Below, in pieces: positions 32,340 to 43,125 of a stretch of 64,000 bases of DNA. How positions within the stretch are numbered: the stretch's first letter is position 1; every line of letters begins with the position of its first letter. Made by a program: the position numbers and the translations under genes. The stretch spans positions 15,520,616-15,584,615 of the forward strand of contig OY978530.1 of the NCBI GenBank assembly GCA_963854835.1, in the 5' to 3' direction. A model generated the notes under the pieces. It ran no database searches, was not told the DNA's origin, and was given only the letters and a program-made list of their open reading frames with translations. The DNA is from Megamerina dolium (lineage: Eukaryota > Arthropoda > Insecta > Diptera > Megamerinidae).

Positions 32340-33141
32340 GCTCGTAAAAATTTTAATCGCCGACGAGTAATTACTAAAGGCATTAATGACTTGTGGCAGG
32401 CGGATTTAGTTGAAATCGTGGATATCGATTTCTTCTTACAATTATTGACACTTTCTCGAAATTTGGATGGGCAATTGCGATTAAAACAAAAAGTGCCGAC
32501 CATGTATGAACTATGAGGAATATATTTGAAAATGATAGGCGAATACTGAAAAATCATCATCAGTTTATGATGGAAAAGAATTTTTCAATATACAATTTAA
32601 GAAATTGATGGATTAATCATTACTTAACATTTAGCCCACTAAAGGCGTCAATAGTTTTAATCGACCATTGAAGGGTATGATGTGGAAGTTTAGCTATAAC
32701 GTATCATATCGATGGATTGATAATTTTAAAAAATTGGTTAATGAATATAACCACAAAATACATAGAACGATAAAATTAGCGCCGGCAAATGTCAGTTCTT
32801 TGAATCAGAAAAATCTTCTCGAATGTGTATATAACTATTTGAAGGTCATTCAGCGACCTAAATTCACCGAGGAGTCAAAGGTTTTAATAAGTAAATATTA
32901 ATATGCTTTTGAGAGGAGTATACACCGAATGGACTACTGAGATATTTAAAATTAAACAAATTAAAAAAACTAACTCCACTACATATATACTAGAAGACTA
33001 TCAAGGAAATCCTATAAAAGGAGGATTTTATGAATAGGAGCTTATGAAAACGAAATACCCTGATATATATTTAATTGAAAAAATTTTGAAAATTACAGGT
33101 GACAAGGCCTATATTAAATGGCTCGGATTCATGGATAAATA
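32340..33141 (+). pseudogene. Maverick integrase, heavily frameshifted
   Basis: The first block RRRVITKGINDLWQADLVEI carries the first catalytic Asp, and the C-terminal part of the core (32668-32901) includes KGMMWKFSYNVSYRWIDNFK and HRTIKLAPANVSSLNQKNLL. The end, KYPDIYLIEKILKITGDKAY followed by IKWLGF, resembles a chromodomain tail found on Maverick integrases. At least four frameshifts or stops separate these parts, and the second catalytic Asp region is not readable. Confidence 0.82.
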
Positions 33142-33245
33142 AAACCGATTTGTTATGATTTTATAAATAAAATAAAAGGAAAAAAAAACTATATAAAACG
33201 AAATGTTATGTGTTTTATTTCAATACAACCCTATTTGTAGTTAAG

Positions 33246-33932
33246 ATGTCTAGAACAATAGAATTGATTAGAAAAAGCTCAGAGCTATCATCAGATTTTT
33301 TCCACCCATAGAGTTGAATGGTGATTATGTCTGTGCTCTGGTTGATTTTACTACTTCTAACTCTATACCTAATGTGGATTATGGGAATAATCTATTTCAC
33401 ATTGGAAATCATATTATCGAGATTCCAATAGGATCATTGGAATAGGAAATTGATATAATTGATTTTGTTGTTTCAAAAATGAAGATTTACATAATATGGA
33501 TACCCTGAGAATTGAACCTAATAATAATACAATGCAATTTGTGATATTGTCAACTACTGATACCATTTATTTTAATCGTGAGTGTGCCATTGGTGGATTA
33601 TTAGGGTTCAATAGACGTGAATTAAAACCTGTTCAATATCATAAATCTGATGAAAAAATTCATATTTCGAGAGTAAATGTTTTACGAATCGAGTGTAACT
33701 TAACTACTGGGTCATATGTTAACAATGATTCACCTCACACGATTCATCAGTTTCCGTATCGCTTTTACCAGCGTATAAAATAAGTGAACGACCTCAAATA
33801 TTAATTTATTTACCTGTTAACACTAGAAGGATAAGTCAACTCTTGGTGGGAATTGTTGATCAAGACGGAAACTTGGTAACTTTTCGCAGCGAACAAGTTA
33901 CACTTAGACTACATTTTAAGCCAGAGCTTTAA
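33246..33932 (+). pseudogene. Maverick minor capsid (penton-like) protein
   Basis: ATG at 33246. The N-terminal block reads PPIELNGDYVCALVDFTTSN, then a stop and frameshift near 33440. The middle frame (33496-33783) includes CAIGGLLGFNRRELKPVQYH and VLRIECNLTTGSYVNNDSPH followed by TIHQF. After another shift the end LVGIVDQDGNLVTFRSEQVT closes at 33932. The GLLGF and HTIHEF-type motifs are typical of the single-jelly-roll penton protein of Mavericks. It lies just upstream of the major capsid gene. Confidence 0.82.
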
Positions 33933-33933
33933 G

Positions 33934-34092
33934 ATGATTATATATAATAGAGATCTAGTCAAAGATCAATTTACTCATAATAAACAATTGACCTCTATAG
34001 CAGCATATCACAAAAGAAACCTCGCTACACGTCTCCAAAAGTTGTTAATAAATACTTACATCAAAAACGAAATATATTATCGTAAGAAGTAA
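33934..34092 (+). pseudogene. Small ORF between minor and major capsid genes
   Basis: 52 codons from ATG at 33934 to a stop at 34090-34092, basic and hydrophilic (for example AAYHKRNLATRLQKLLINTY). Its place between the two capsid genes, two bases after the penton stop, suggests part of the capsid operon, but I do not recognise it and it may be chance. Confidence 0.35.
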
Positions 34093-34103
34093 AAACACTT
34101 CAA

Positions 34104-35216
34104 ATGGCTTCGAATGATATACTTAACATTATGCAACAACCTGTTTATGATGAAAGTATCATAAAGAAGGATTATCACAGTTATTCAGCGTATCAACAAT
34201 CATATAAAAATAATGATGAAATTAGAATACCTATTCAGAATTAAGACCTCTACATTCTACCATCGGAAAGTATGATCTATATTGAAGCAACTGCTACACT
34301 ATCTCTCATAATATAAAAATGCGGAATAACTGCATATCATATTTATTCGATGAAATTCGTTATGAGATGTATGGCATTGAAATTGATCAAACTCGACATT
34401 TAGGGATTGCAACTACAATGAAAGCTTTCTCTCTCACCTAATGAGAGTACAGTTTCTGATGATATTGAAGTAACCAATGGATAATTTAATTTTTGCATAC
34501 CTTTAAAACATCTCCTGGGTTTTACTGAAGGTGATATTAAAGGTGATATTAAATGCAAAGCCTGAATTAATACTTCTTTGATCAAAAACTGATGAAGGTA
34601 GAGCCTTCTCCTTTGTAGCTGCTGAGGATGATAAAATTGTGTTAACTATAGTTAATTTAATATGGATAGTGCCACATATTCAATTAGCAGACTCAACTAA
34701 ATTAAATATTTACAATAATATTCGAAGGGGGTATAGGCAATACCAACGTCATTTCGTTCTACAAACCATCTGTGGAATGTTAAATTGGCTGCACAAAGTG
34801 AACGACCACGATTCATGTTAATCGGATTTTAGAACTCTAGAAAATTCGTTTATTGCGATCTCACCGCTGTAAAAGTTCATTTAAATTCTGAAGTTTATCC
34901 CTATGATGAGCTAATCCTTAAAATCGAAAATGGTCGTTGAGCCCTCCTATATGATATGTATTGCAAATTTCAAAAGGATTACTTCCTAAGAAATATGCAA
35001 CCTTTATTAACCCCCAGTAAATTTAAATCAATTGCTCCAATCATACTAATTGATTTAACACATCAAAATGAAGCAATGAAAAGTGAACCAATTAATGTGA
35101 AGGTAATTTTCAAGACATTGAAAAACATTCCTGCCAATACTGCTTATGCCCTTCTCATACATTATAGGGTTATTAGCTATATCCCCATGACTGGAGAAAT
35201 TAAGAAAATGATTTAA
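34104..35216 (+). pseudogene. Maverick major capsid protein (right copy, complete span)
   Basis: ATG at 34104, reading MASNDILNIMQQ and IIKKDYHSYSAYQQ, then NNDEIRIPIQN. Downstream blocks are CISYLFDEIRYEMYGIEID (34320-34380), LFERPRFM-type residues near 34800, and the C-terminal KSIAPIILIDLTHQNEAMK and YRVISYIPMTGEIKKMI ending at 35216. This is the double-jelly-roll protein that makes the icosahedral shell. At least six stops or frameshifts inactivate it. It lacks 36 bp that the left copy keeps. Confidence 0.88.
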
Positions 35217-35217
35217 T

Positions 35218-35691
35218 ATGTTCAGTACGATCTTATTCTTCAAAGAGCAAAGACATTTATTACGGAATTTTCAATTTGAAATATCAAAAGGATATATAAA
35301 AATGCATTCTAATTATATACAAAAAGTAGTTGTTGATATTCAAGGATTTAAGGGGCCCGAAAATAAATTTATTTTAAAGGATGTGGCAATATCCTTTAGC
35401 ATTATTGAGGAAATGAGGATTACACCAAAACTTCACAACATTAAATGGGATACAGGATCAATCACATTACAGAGCTTATCAAATTTAATACGGGAAAATT
35501 TATTTAATTGTGAAATTTATATTAAACTTTGAAATATATTTAATTTAGATGATTACAGATGTAAAAAATTTGAAAAAAGTTAGACAAAAATATGGTTATT
35601 TTGATGGTTGTATAATTCATAATCAAAACTGTGCTTTAATCAATGTTAGAGCCTTAAGAAAATTTTTGAATTTTGAAATGAAAATGTATTG
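35218..35691 (+). pseudogene. Maverick conserved ORF after the capsid gene (right copy)
   Basis: The 104-codon ORF starts 1 base after the capsid stop and contains VVVDIQGFKGPENKFILKD. A second frame from about 35550 gives KYGYFDGCIIHNQNCALINV and RALRKFLNF, stop at 35689-35691. It is identical in wording to the left copy. The Cys/His-containing tail suggests metal or nucleic-acid binding. Function unknown. Confidence 0.6.
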
Positions 35692-36489
35692 ATTTACATT
35701 TTTTATATTCATTTATATATTCATATTGTATGTAATATATATTATTTTATTTATGTAACATATATAATGATATACTTATTTAGTAATCTTAATATTAGAC
35801 ATAAAATTGTTTATTCTAATTTCACAATAATCTTAATACTAAATATAATATCTAATATTTATTTACTCATTTTTATATTGTATATAAATATATAATAATA
35901 TGCTTATTTAGTAATCTTAAAATTAGACATCAATATTTTATTCTAATTTCACAATAATCTTAATACTTAACGTTACATTACAATACATATAAGGAAAAAA
36001 TACTGTAGATAAGACAACATGACGCGGCAAGACGCAGTAATACAAATCATCAATTCCTTTCATGAAAAGCGACAGCAATTATAATGTACAACACGCTCAT
36101 AGTACTCTAAACTCTCGTAGTACTCTCAAACATTCATTTATTTGAAGAGAAAAAACGAATGTGTGTAATATTTCTTGTACAAGAAATGAGTGGAGTGTTA
36201 TATTTGCCTAATATTTCACTCTCACTCATTCTCATTCTATTTAGATATGCTTTGCAAATATTATACATATTTTGAGAGTAAAGAGAATCATTCGAAAATG
36301 ATATACATTCACGCAGCTTTTTAATATGTATGTAATCCTTAACTATAGCCATAACCATACATATATACATATATACAAGTGTATATCCACCTGCTATATC
36401 AACCACATAGCTTATAAACTAAAAATTCTAATCCCCTACATCATGTAGCTATTCGCTCACTCTCAATCCATCGATCATCGCTTAAACCT
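35692..36489. other. Non-coding AT-rich tract, right-arm counterpart
   Basis: Mirror of 10019-10816. It contains two direct repeats (35748-35839 and 35868-35967) with a TAGTAATCTTAA core, and an AGTACTCT-rich patch near 36100-36126. No gene is evident; the 90-codon frame at 36134-36406 has no recognisable domain. Confidence 0.55.
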
Positions 36490-36617
36490 CTTACTTACTT
36501 ACTTATGTGGCCATAACTACCGAATATCGATTTAGGCCGAAAATAACATGCTTCGCCAGCCATCTCTGTTCTTTGCTAGCTGGCGCCAGTTAGAAATTCC
36601 AAGCGCCGTCAGGTTCT

Positions 36618-38163
36618 CCAGTACTTGGTCTTTCACCGGAGGTTAGGTCTTCCTCTTCTGCGTCGTCCTCCAGCGGGTTCCGAATATAACACCTTCTTAG
36701 CTGGAGCGTGTTCTTCCATTCGCTCGACATGACCTATCCAGCGCAGCCGCTGGATTTTTATGCACTTTACTATGTCAATATCGGCATACAGCTTGTACAG
36801 CTCATGGTTGTACCTTATTCGGGAAAACCCCAAGCATTCGCTCATCCGAGGTGGAAATTGTCCAGGCTTCAGCGCCATATGTTAGGACAGGCATGATGAG
36901 AGACTTGTAGAGTGTAGTTTTCGTTCTTCGAGAGAGAGCTCGAATTCTCAATTGCTTACTCAGCCCAAAGTAACACCTGTTAGCAAGAGTTATCCTACGC
37001 CTGATCGCCAGGCTGACGTCATTAGAGTTGTTGATAGACAAAGTCCCTTACTACTTCAAGAGCGTAGTTGTCAACAGTGACGTGCTGTCCAAGACGCCGG
37101 GATTCTTTGTTTTTGACCCTAGATACTTCGTCTTGCCCTCGTTCACCGTAAGACCCACCCGACGCGACTCTGTTTCCAACTCTGAGAACGCTGCACTGAC
37201 TGCTCGCGTATTCACGCCGATTATGTCAATATCGTCGGCATACGCTAACAGCATGCCACTTTTGTTGAATATAGTGCCATTATGTCATAGATTAGCAGCT
37301 CGTATTATTTTCTCCATAATAAGATTAAAGAAGTCGCATGATAACGAATCACCTTGTCTGAAACCCCGTTCGGTATTAAACGGTATTAAACGGTCCTTCC
37401 CAATTTCCACTGCACAACGGGAGTTATGCAGTGTCATTCTACAAAGTCGAATGAGCTTTGCAGGAATACCGAACTCAGACATTGTTGCGTAGAGGTAATC
37501 CCTTACCGGACTGTCGAAAGCGGCTTTATAATCAACAAATGGGTGGTGTGTGTCTATCTGTTTTTCCTGGGTCTTCTCCAGGATTTGGCGTAGTGTGAAA
37601 ATCTGGTCGACGGTGGATTTACCAGGTCTGAAGCATCACTGATAAGGTCCAATCAGGATGTGGAGCATGGGCTTCAACCTTTCACACAGTACGATCCATA
37701 GAACCTTGTATGCGATGCTCAGGCGACTTATTCCACGGTAGATGGCGCAAATTGTGTGGTCTCCTTTTTTATGTACGGGACAGAGAACACTGAGCCTCCA
37801 ATCATCAGGCATGCTTTCATCCGACCATATTCTGCTTATGAGCTGGTGCATACAGACGAGCAGCTCGTCACCTCCGGTTTTAAATAACTCGGCAGGCAGG
37901 CCATCAGCACCTGCAGCTTTGTTGTTCTTCAGCCTTAAAATGGCCGTTTCAACCTCGTCGTCGTCGGGTTGTGGAACATCAACACCATCATCTATAATTG
38001 GGGTTATCGGGCAACCGCCACTCAGGCGCTTGATCTTTTCAAAGAATTTTCGAGTCTCATTCTTGTCGGTACACATCTCTATCTCCTCACACTCGCGTCT
38101 TTCCAGCTCCCTTTTCTTGCGCCTGAAAAGACGTCTCTCTGCACTCCTTTTCTCTCTATACAA
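36618..38163 (-). pseudogene. RTE-like LINE reverse transcriptase (right copy)
   Basis: Same blocks as the left copy: LKNNKAAGADGLPAELFK (in 37636-38163), RGFRQGDSLSCDFFNLIMEK (37285-37482) and LLAYADDIDIIG (37051-37254). The C-terminal signature RLRWIGHVERMEEHAP is at 36633-36878. The shared lesions show duplication after inactivation. Initial SEFGIPAKLI in place of FEFGIPAKLI is one of the few arm-specific differences and is closer to the family consensus. Confidence 0.87.
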
Positions 38164-38263
38164 CTCCTTAATAGCTCGTGTTGCGCCTGCACGCAGAGTT
38201 TTCTGTAGGCTGCGTCTTTCTCTGCGGTAGCGTCACGGCACTCCTGATAATACCACTCATTCT

Positions 38264-39231
38264 TAAAGAGCCCGGTAGTAACCGATTACCTCCTCGGCAG
38301 CAGTAGTCATGGAGTGGGATACATGTGTCCACCGTGCGCATGTATCATCAAGTGGGGAAGTGTTCTGCATAAGCAGATCCGATAGTCGAGTAGCAAATGC
38401 ATCTGCTGTCTCTGGTGATCGCAGCTTACTGACGTTGAGCTTTCTCTGTGTGGGACTTCTCTTGTTATTTGCGACACATAGGCGTGTGCGCACCTTAGCT
38501 GCAACAAGGTAGTGATCCGAGTCGATGTTGGCACCACGGATCGATTTCACGTCCATCACACTGGAAGCATGCCTTCCGTCAATCACCACATGATCAATTT
38601 GGTTTCTTGTACGTCGATCTGGAGACAGCCATGTCGCTTTGTGGATGTCGAGATGTTGGAGTCTGGTAGCATCAATTACCATGTTTCGTGCTGCGGTGAA
38701 ATCGATCAGCCTCATTCCGTTATAGGAGGTTTTCAGGTGGAGGCTGAATTTTTCGACAGTTGGACCAAAGGTACCTTCCTAGCTCACCCTGGCATTAAAG
38801 TCGCTAAGCACGATTTTGATATCGTTGCGGGGGCAGCGGTCATAAGCTTCTTCGAGGCGCTGAAATAAGCTCTCCTTGATCAGATTGTCCTTCTCATCCG
38901 TCGGTGCGTGGGCACATATAAGACTGATGTTGAAGAATTTTGCCCTGATGCGGATTGTGGCCAGCCGTTTATTCACAGGCGTGAAATGTGAGACAAGATG
39001 TCGTAGGCTATTGCTTACCAAAAATCCACATCCTAATTCGTGCTGTCCAGCATGGCAACTGTAGTATATATCACAGGACGCTCTTTTGGAGCAGCCCTGT
39101 TCCGTCCATCGCATTTCCTGGAGAGCGGTGATGTCAGCTCTGCATTTCTCGAGGACATCAACCAGCTGGATAGAGGCACCCTCCCTATACAGGGGCAGGA
39201 CATTCCAGGTACATATCCTTATTTCGTTTTC
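38264..39231 (-). pseudogene. RTE-like LINE endonuclease (right copy)
   Basis: Twin of 7277-8244. The C-terminal SDH block NIDSDHYLVAAKVRTRL lies near 38480-38530, and KIVLSDFNARVS before a stop near 38780. The substitution GEL/KLN (38405-38440 region) and a few others differ from the left. Dead for the same reasons. Confidence 0.82.
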
Positions 39232-39998
39232 GTTCGCAGGATAACTTGACCAAATATTGAGCTATTTTTACGAAATTTGGCATAAGTATCCTCTCATCCA
39301 AGAGTACGGAGGGGATTAATATTGGGCATGATCGGTCAGTAGCCACGCCCACACCAAGTATTCAAAGCGACTAACCTCGGAATTTTCAAAATTTTTAATT
39401 TACTATAACTCACTTAATGTATATTTATAGTAGCTCCCATATAAAGTGTCTGTACTTCTTTTAAATTGGAACAGTTGTAACTTCTGCAATCTTGTCTAGA
39501 ATAACCATAATTGACACTTATATTAATATGATAGTCGGAAATAATCTGTGCAAAAAATCAATATGCCACGCCCACTTCTTAATGGGGCTACCATGTAAAT
39601 TTGCGAAAATTGAAAAAAGTTTTAGCCGCTATAACTTACGAACCTTTCAGCGTAGGACAAAGTGTTGATAAATATTGTAAAGATAATTAGATTTATTAGA
39701 ATGAAGCAAGCCACAACCACTACTAAGCCTTGGAATTATCTTAAAAACCCCTTAAAACACCCATAACTTACAAAATACTTCGTTAAATTCAACCATATTT
39801 CAGGTGTATATTAGCATTATAATTAAAAATTGTTCCTCAAAAAACTGGTGACCCACGCCTACTTATTAATGTAGCTCCCATACAAAATAGTGGAAATAAA
39901 AGAAAAAGATGGATATTCGAGCAAACTGTATATAGATATACCTACATATGCAGGGTATAATATGGTCAGCCCCAGCCGACTGTAAGGTAATTTGTATA
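39232..39998. repeat. Unclassified insertion, right copy with 308-bp deletion
   Basis: Counterpart of 6202-7276. The two ~308-bp-spaced repeats of the left copy are reduced to one: the sequence passes from the first repeat directly into the second within TTTAAATTGGAACAGTTGTA (read in reverse). This is the outcome expected from slippage or recombination between direct repeats. Confidence 0.65.
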
Positions 39999-40342
39999 TC
40001 ATTCACTGGTCGCATTTTTTATGTGACGGGTCCCAAACCCAACGCACAACCTCTAACTGAGAAGATTTTCGCCACGCACTTCATCCGCCTCCCAGTAGGT
40101 GCCTGGAAGACGTTGCCTGGTGTTCGCCACGTGCAGGAGCCCCATTAATAATGAAGGCGCCATCACATAGTAAGCAGAGCAAGCTACATGACTACCCCTC
40201 ATTAACAAATAAAGGTGCCACATAGCGCTCAGAACAAACTACATGACAACCAGTGAGTTGACTTGCGATGAGTTCAACAAGGATTGCGCTAGCTCGACCC
40301 GGTTGAGGCAATTAGACACGTTACTTTGCTGAAACACCACCA

Positions 40343-40488
40343 GACCTATTCGATTACTAGTTAAACACTTACATCATTCGTGTAAAACTAATCTTATTAT
40401 TGTATACCTAAAATCCCAAGCTTTTAATGCATTGAAGGCTATAAACAAACTGATCTGGAAAACGAAGAAACCTCTGGATATGTTTATT
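40343..40488 (+). pseudogene. Jockey gag fragment (right arm)
   Basis: Mirror of 5712-5857. It encodes the AFNALKAINKL stretch of the jockey ORF1, with Ile for Ser in the following residue region (CTGATCTGG in place of CTGAGCTGG). It is followed by TTAA and the piggyBac derivative. Confidence 0.7.
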
Positions 40489-40492
40489 TTAA

Positions 40493-40860
40493 CCCTTGCC
40501 ATGTAACGTCGCTTTTCGCACCTCTTCTGTGTAACGTCGGGTCACTTGTGTCTGGCTCTTAAAAATGTACGTAAAAGTGCTAAAAAAAAAGTTGAAAAAA
40601 TTCACGAAACTTTATTGAGGATTCTATTTTAAGAATCAATCGCTATATAACCGATGTTTAAATTTGTTTAAACAATATAACTGTTTAAACAAACAAAAAC
40701 GTGGAAAATGGACATTTTTTTCAAAAAATCATAACTTTGGTAAAAACCAATATTTTTTAAATTTTCAAACGGGAAATTAAAGCTTAAGAACAGTACGTTA
40801 AAGAAACAAATATTGGACATATGTACAATTAAACAGGATACTTAAGTTTTGAACATCAAA
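40493..40860. mobile_element. Truncated copy of the piggyBac derivative
   Basis: Equivalent to 5340-5707, starting CCCTTGCCATGTAACGTCG after TTAA (40489-40492). It ends at 40860 at the join to the RTE-like copy 3, so the other end and its TTAA are missing. Confidence 0.85.
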
Positions 40861-41923
40861 GCGCTGGATCTTTTCGAGTCTCATTCTTGTCGGTACACAT
40901 CTCTATCTCCTCACACTCGCGTCATTCCAACTCCCTCTTCTTTCGCCTGAAAAGACGTTTCTCTGCACTCCTGTTCATTGTGTACTGCTCCTTAACAGCT
41001 CGCGTTGGACCTGCATGCAGGGTTCTTCTGTAGGCGGCGTCTTTCTCTGCGGTAGTGCCGCGAAACTCCTGATCATACTACTTATTCTTAAAGAAGCCGG
41101 TAGTAACCGATTACCTCCTCGGCAGCAGTAGTCATGGAGTGGGATATATGTGTCCACCGTGCGCATGTATCATCAAGTGGGGGAGTGTTCTGCATAAGCA
41201 GATCCGATAGTCGAGTGGAAAATGCATCTGCTGTCTCTGGTGATCGCAGCTTACTGACGTCGAGCTTTCTCTGTGTGGGACTTCTCTTGTTATTTGCGAC
41301 AAATAAACGTGTGCGCACCTTAGCTGCAACGGACGCTTCTGATCCTACGGGATCGGGTACGATAGCAGGGATGATGAGTTACAAAAAAATCCGTCTGTAC
41401 ACCTTGTTAGGTGCGGCTGTTAGATTGACCGGTACACTCCGCGGCGTACTGGGAGTCCCTCGAAACCTTAACAGTTTACTCTGCTGTTGGGTTGAAGAGG
41501 GTGATGTGAGCTTGCTCTGCCGAGGTGTAAGCCGCGATGGGTATCAGGAACCAGCCCCTTCGGGCCTTAGTCAGGTAGTGTGTATTGGACGCAGGAGTTG
41601 TAGCCTGCGTTGCCCTGGGCGAGCGCCGGTTCGTTCGTGTTTTCCGGAACCGGCAAAGCGAAGGATAGGCCTCGAGGGTACACCCGCTCCTGTCTCTTTC
41701 GGCCGCGCCCCTACGCACGATGCGCTGGTACATAAAGTATATGGAGAATATAAAGAAAACTAACAACGATAGCAGCAGTAACAACAGCAACATATAAACA
41801 GGAGATAGGTCGACAAAGGATACCGAAGACCCATTCAAAAGGAGCAACATAGTTCCTCGCTCTCCAAAAGCGACGGAATCAACGGATATCACAACTGCAG
41901 AACACAAAACAGGTGACAAAACA

Positions 41924-43120
41924 GTGAGCCAGTCATCATTTCATAAGCTAGATGAACATATAAGAAGTCTAGTTGATATGATGGAAGACGGAAAAAGACG
42001 CTCAGTCCATCAGCCGATGAGAGATGCAATAGATAGTATCAAGGCGTTATACGAACTATCTGCCATAGATCAAAAAGACGAGGAGGCAAAAAGAGTGATA
42101 CGGAAGAACAATTGCACTCAAACGTCACCATGGGCTAGACAGACCCCAAAAGAGAAGAGGAGGCAAGAAAATGAATATGAAATGCCCCCAATGAACCGTC
42201 ATACATTGCAAACCAAGGCAAAAAATGTACCAAGTCAGGCATCCCAGGTTAAACCACCAAATGCAGCAAGCAAGGTGACACCAGTAGTGGAAAATAAAAC
42301 TAAGCAACAGGAGAAGAATGCGAATGCAAAGGTCGGTACAATACTGGAACAGGCACAACCACAAAAAAAGTGAACGAAAGTACAGAAAAAGCAGAGGAAA
42401 GATATTGGTGTGAAAGTGAAACCAGACGCACTCATCATATCGGCTTCAGCATCCATCACGTATGATGATATATTAAGGAAAATAAAAGGCGATGATGCAC
42501 TGAAATCCTTAGGAGAAAATGTAAGGACTGTGCGACGGACAGCGAAAAATGAGCTGCTCCTGGAACTAAAGCGAGCACCGGAACGGAGCACCGTAGAGTT
42601 CCAGACGGCTGTAAAGGAAGTGCTAAGCGACTCGGAGGAAGTTGTAGTAAAAACTCACTCCAGCACTATTCAACTAAGAGACCTTGATGAGGTAACAACG
42701 GTAAAAGAGGTATGTGATGCTTTACATGCACAGTGTGACATTCGGCGACCGAACGAGTCAGAGGTCCGTAACATGATAAGGGCAACAAGGTACCCAAACA
42801 GCTTACATCAGTCTACCAGTGGTGGACGCTGCAAAGGTATTAAAAGCGCAGCGGATCCGAATAGGATGGGTTTCTTGCCGAGTACGTGATTGTTGCATCT
42901 CACCAATAAGGTGCTTCAAGTGTTGGGGATATAACCATCTAGCGTAAAACTGCAAAGAAGAGGTGGATCGCAGATCTATGTGCAGAAAGTGTAGTCAGGA
43001 GGGTCAGGTCAGGTGGAGGAGGCCGGCTGCAAAAAACTCCAAAAATGCGCACTATGTGGAGGCAATCATGAGGCTGAAAGTACGCGCTGTCCCGAACATC
43101 AGAAGGCAATATAGAAAGAC
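41924..43120 (+). pseudogene. R1-like ORF1 (gag) with zinc knuckles
   Basis: Three frames together: an N-terminal hydrophilic region to 42373, a middle block ALIISASASITYDDILRKIK and VRTVRRTAKNELLLELKRA (42410-42889) typical of R1-clade gag, then IRCFKCWGYNHLA and NCKEE, a CCHC knuckle with a stop in it, near 42910-42960, and a second one, CRKCSQEGQ. A stop after MGFLPST at 42889 and the shifts make it non-functional. The exact start is unclear. Confidence 0.75.
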
Positions 43121-43125
43121 AGTAA

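Larger units (their letters stand above)
27421..35691. mobile_element. Maverick/Polinton remnant
   Basis: A cluster of genes characteristic of Maverick/Polinton, the virus-like self-replicating DNA transposons: adenovirus-type protease, PLA2-like structural protein, FtsK/HerA-type packaging ATPase, chromodomain-type integrase, penton-like minor capsid and double-jelly-roll major capsid. Gene order and strands fit known elements. The protein-primed DNA polymerase and recognisable terminal repeats were not found. Three younger elements lie in it (28169, 29530, 30458). The 3' portion is duplicated in inverted orientation at 10817-12236. Confidence 0.9.
36490..40342 (-). mobile_element. RTE-like LINE, right-arm copy
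   Basis: Reverse-oriented twin of 5858-10018, with the same stops and frameshifts, the same 1-kb insertion (308 bp shorter) and the same tail. Sparse differences include a Phe/Ser change at the equivalent of 9028 and Gly/Asp at 7828. Confidence 0.85.
34308..40860. repeat. Right arm of the very large inverted repeat
   Basis: 6,553 bp, the reverse complement of 5340-12236 minus 36 bp and 308 bp. It starts inside the intact span of the major capsid gene, so this arm is contiguous with the Maverick, and ends inside the piggyBac derivative at 40860, where a third RTE-like copy begins. The left arm shows the opposite: its piggyBac and jockey context is intact and its capsid gene is cut. Confidence 0.95.

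Noticed and set aside
36134..36406. 90-codon frame mirrored at 10102-10374 as a possible Maverick gene
   Set aside because: No motif, low-complexity Tyr/Met/Ile content, and identical only because it lies in the inverted repeat.
5340..40860. The inverted-repeat arms as terminal inverted repeats of one giant transposon
   Set aside because: The arms contain several unrelated elements and their outer ends lie inside a piggyBac derivative and its join to a LINE, with no target duplication.
41134..41763. 209-codon plus-strand frame
   Set aside because: It crosses the junction between RTE-like copy 3 (antisense) and the R1-like leader, so it is a chance frame over two elements.
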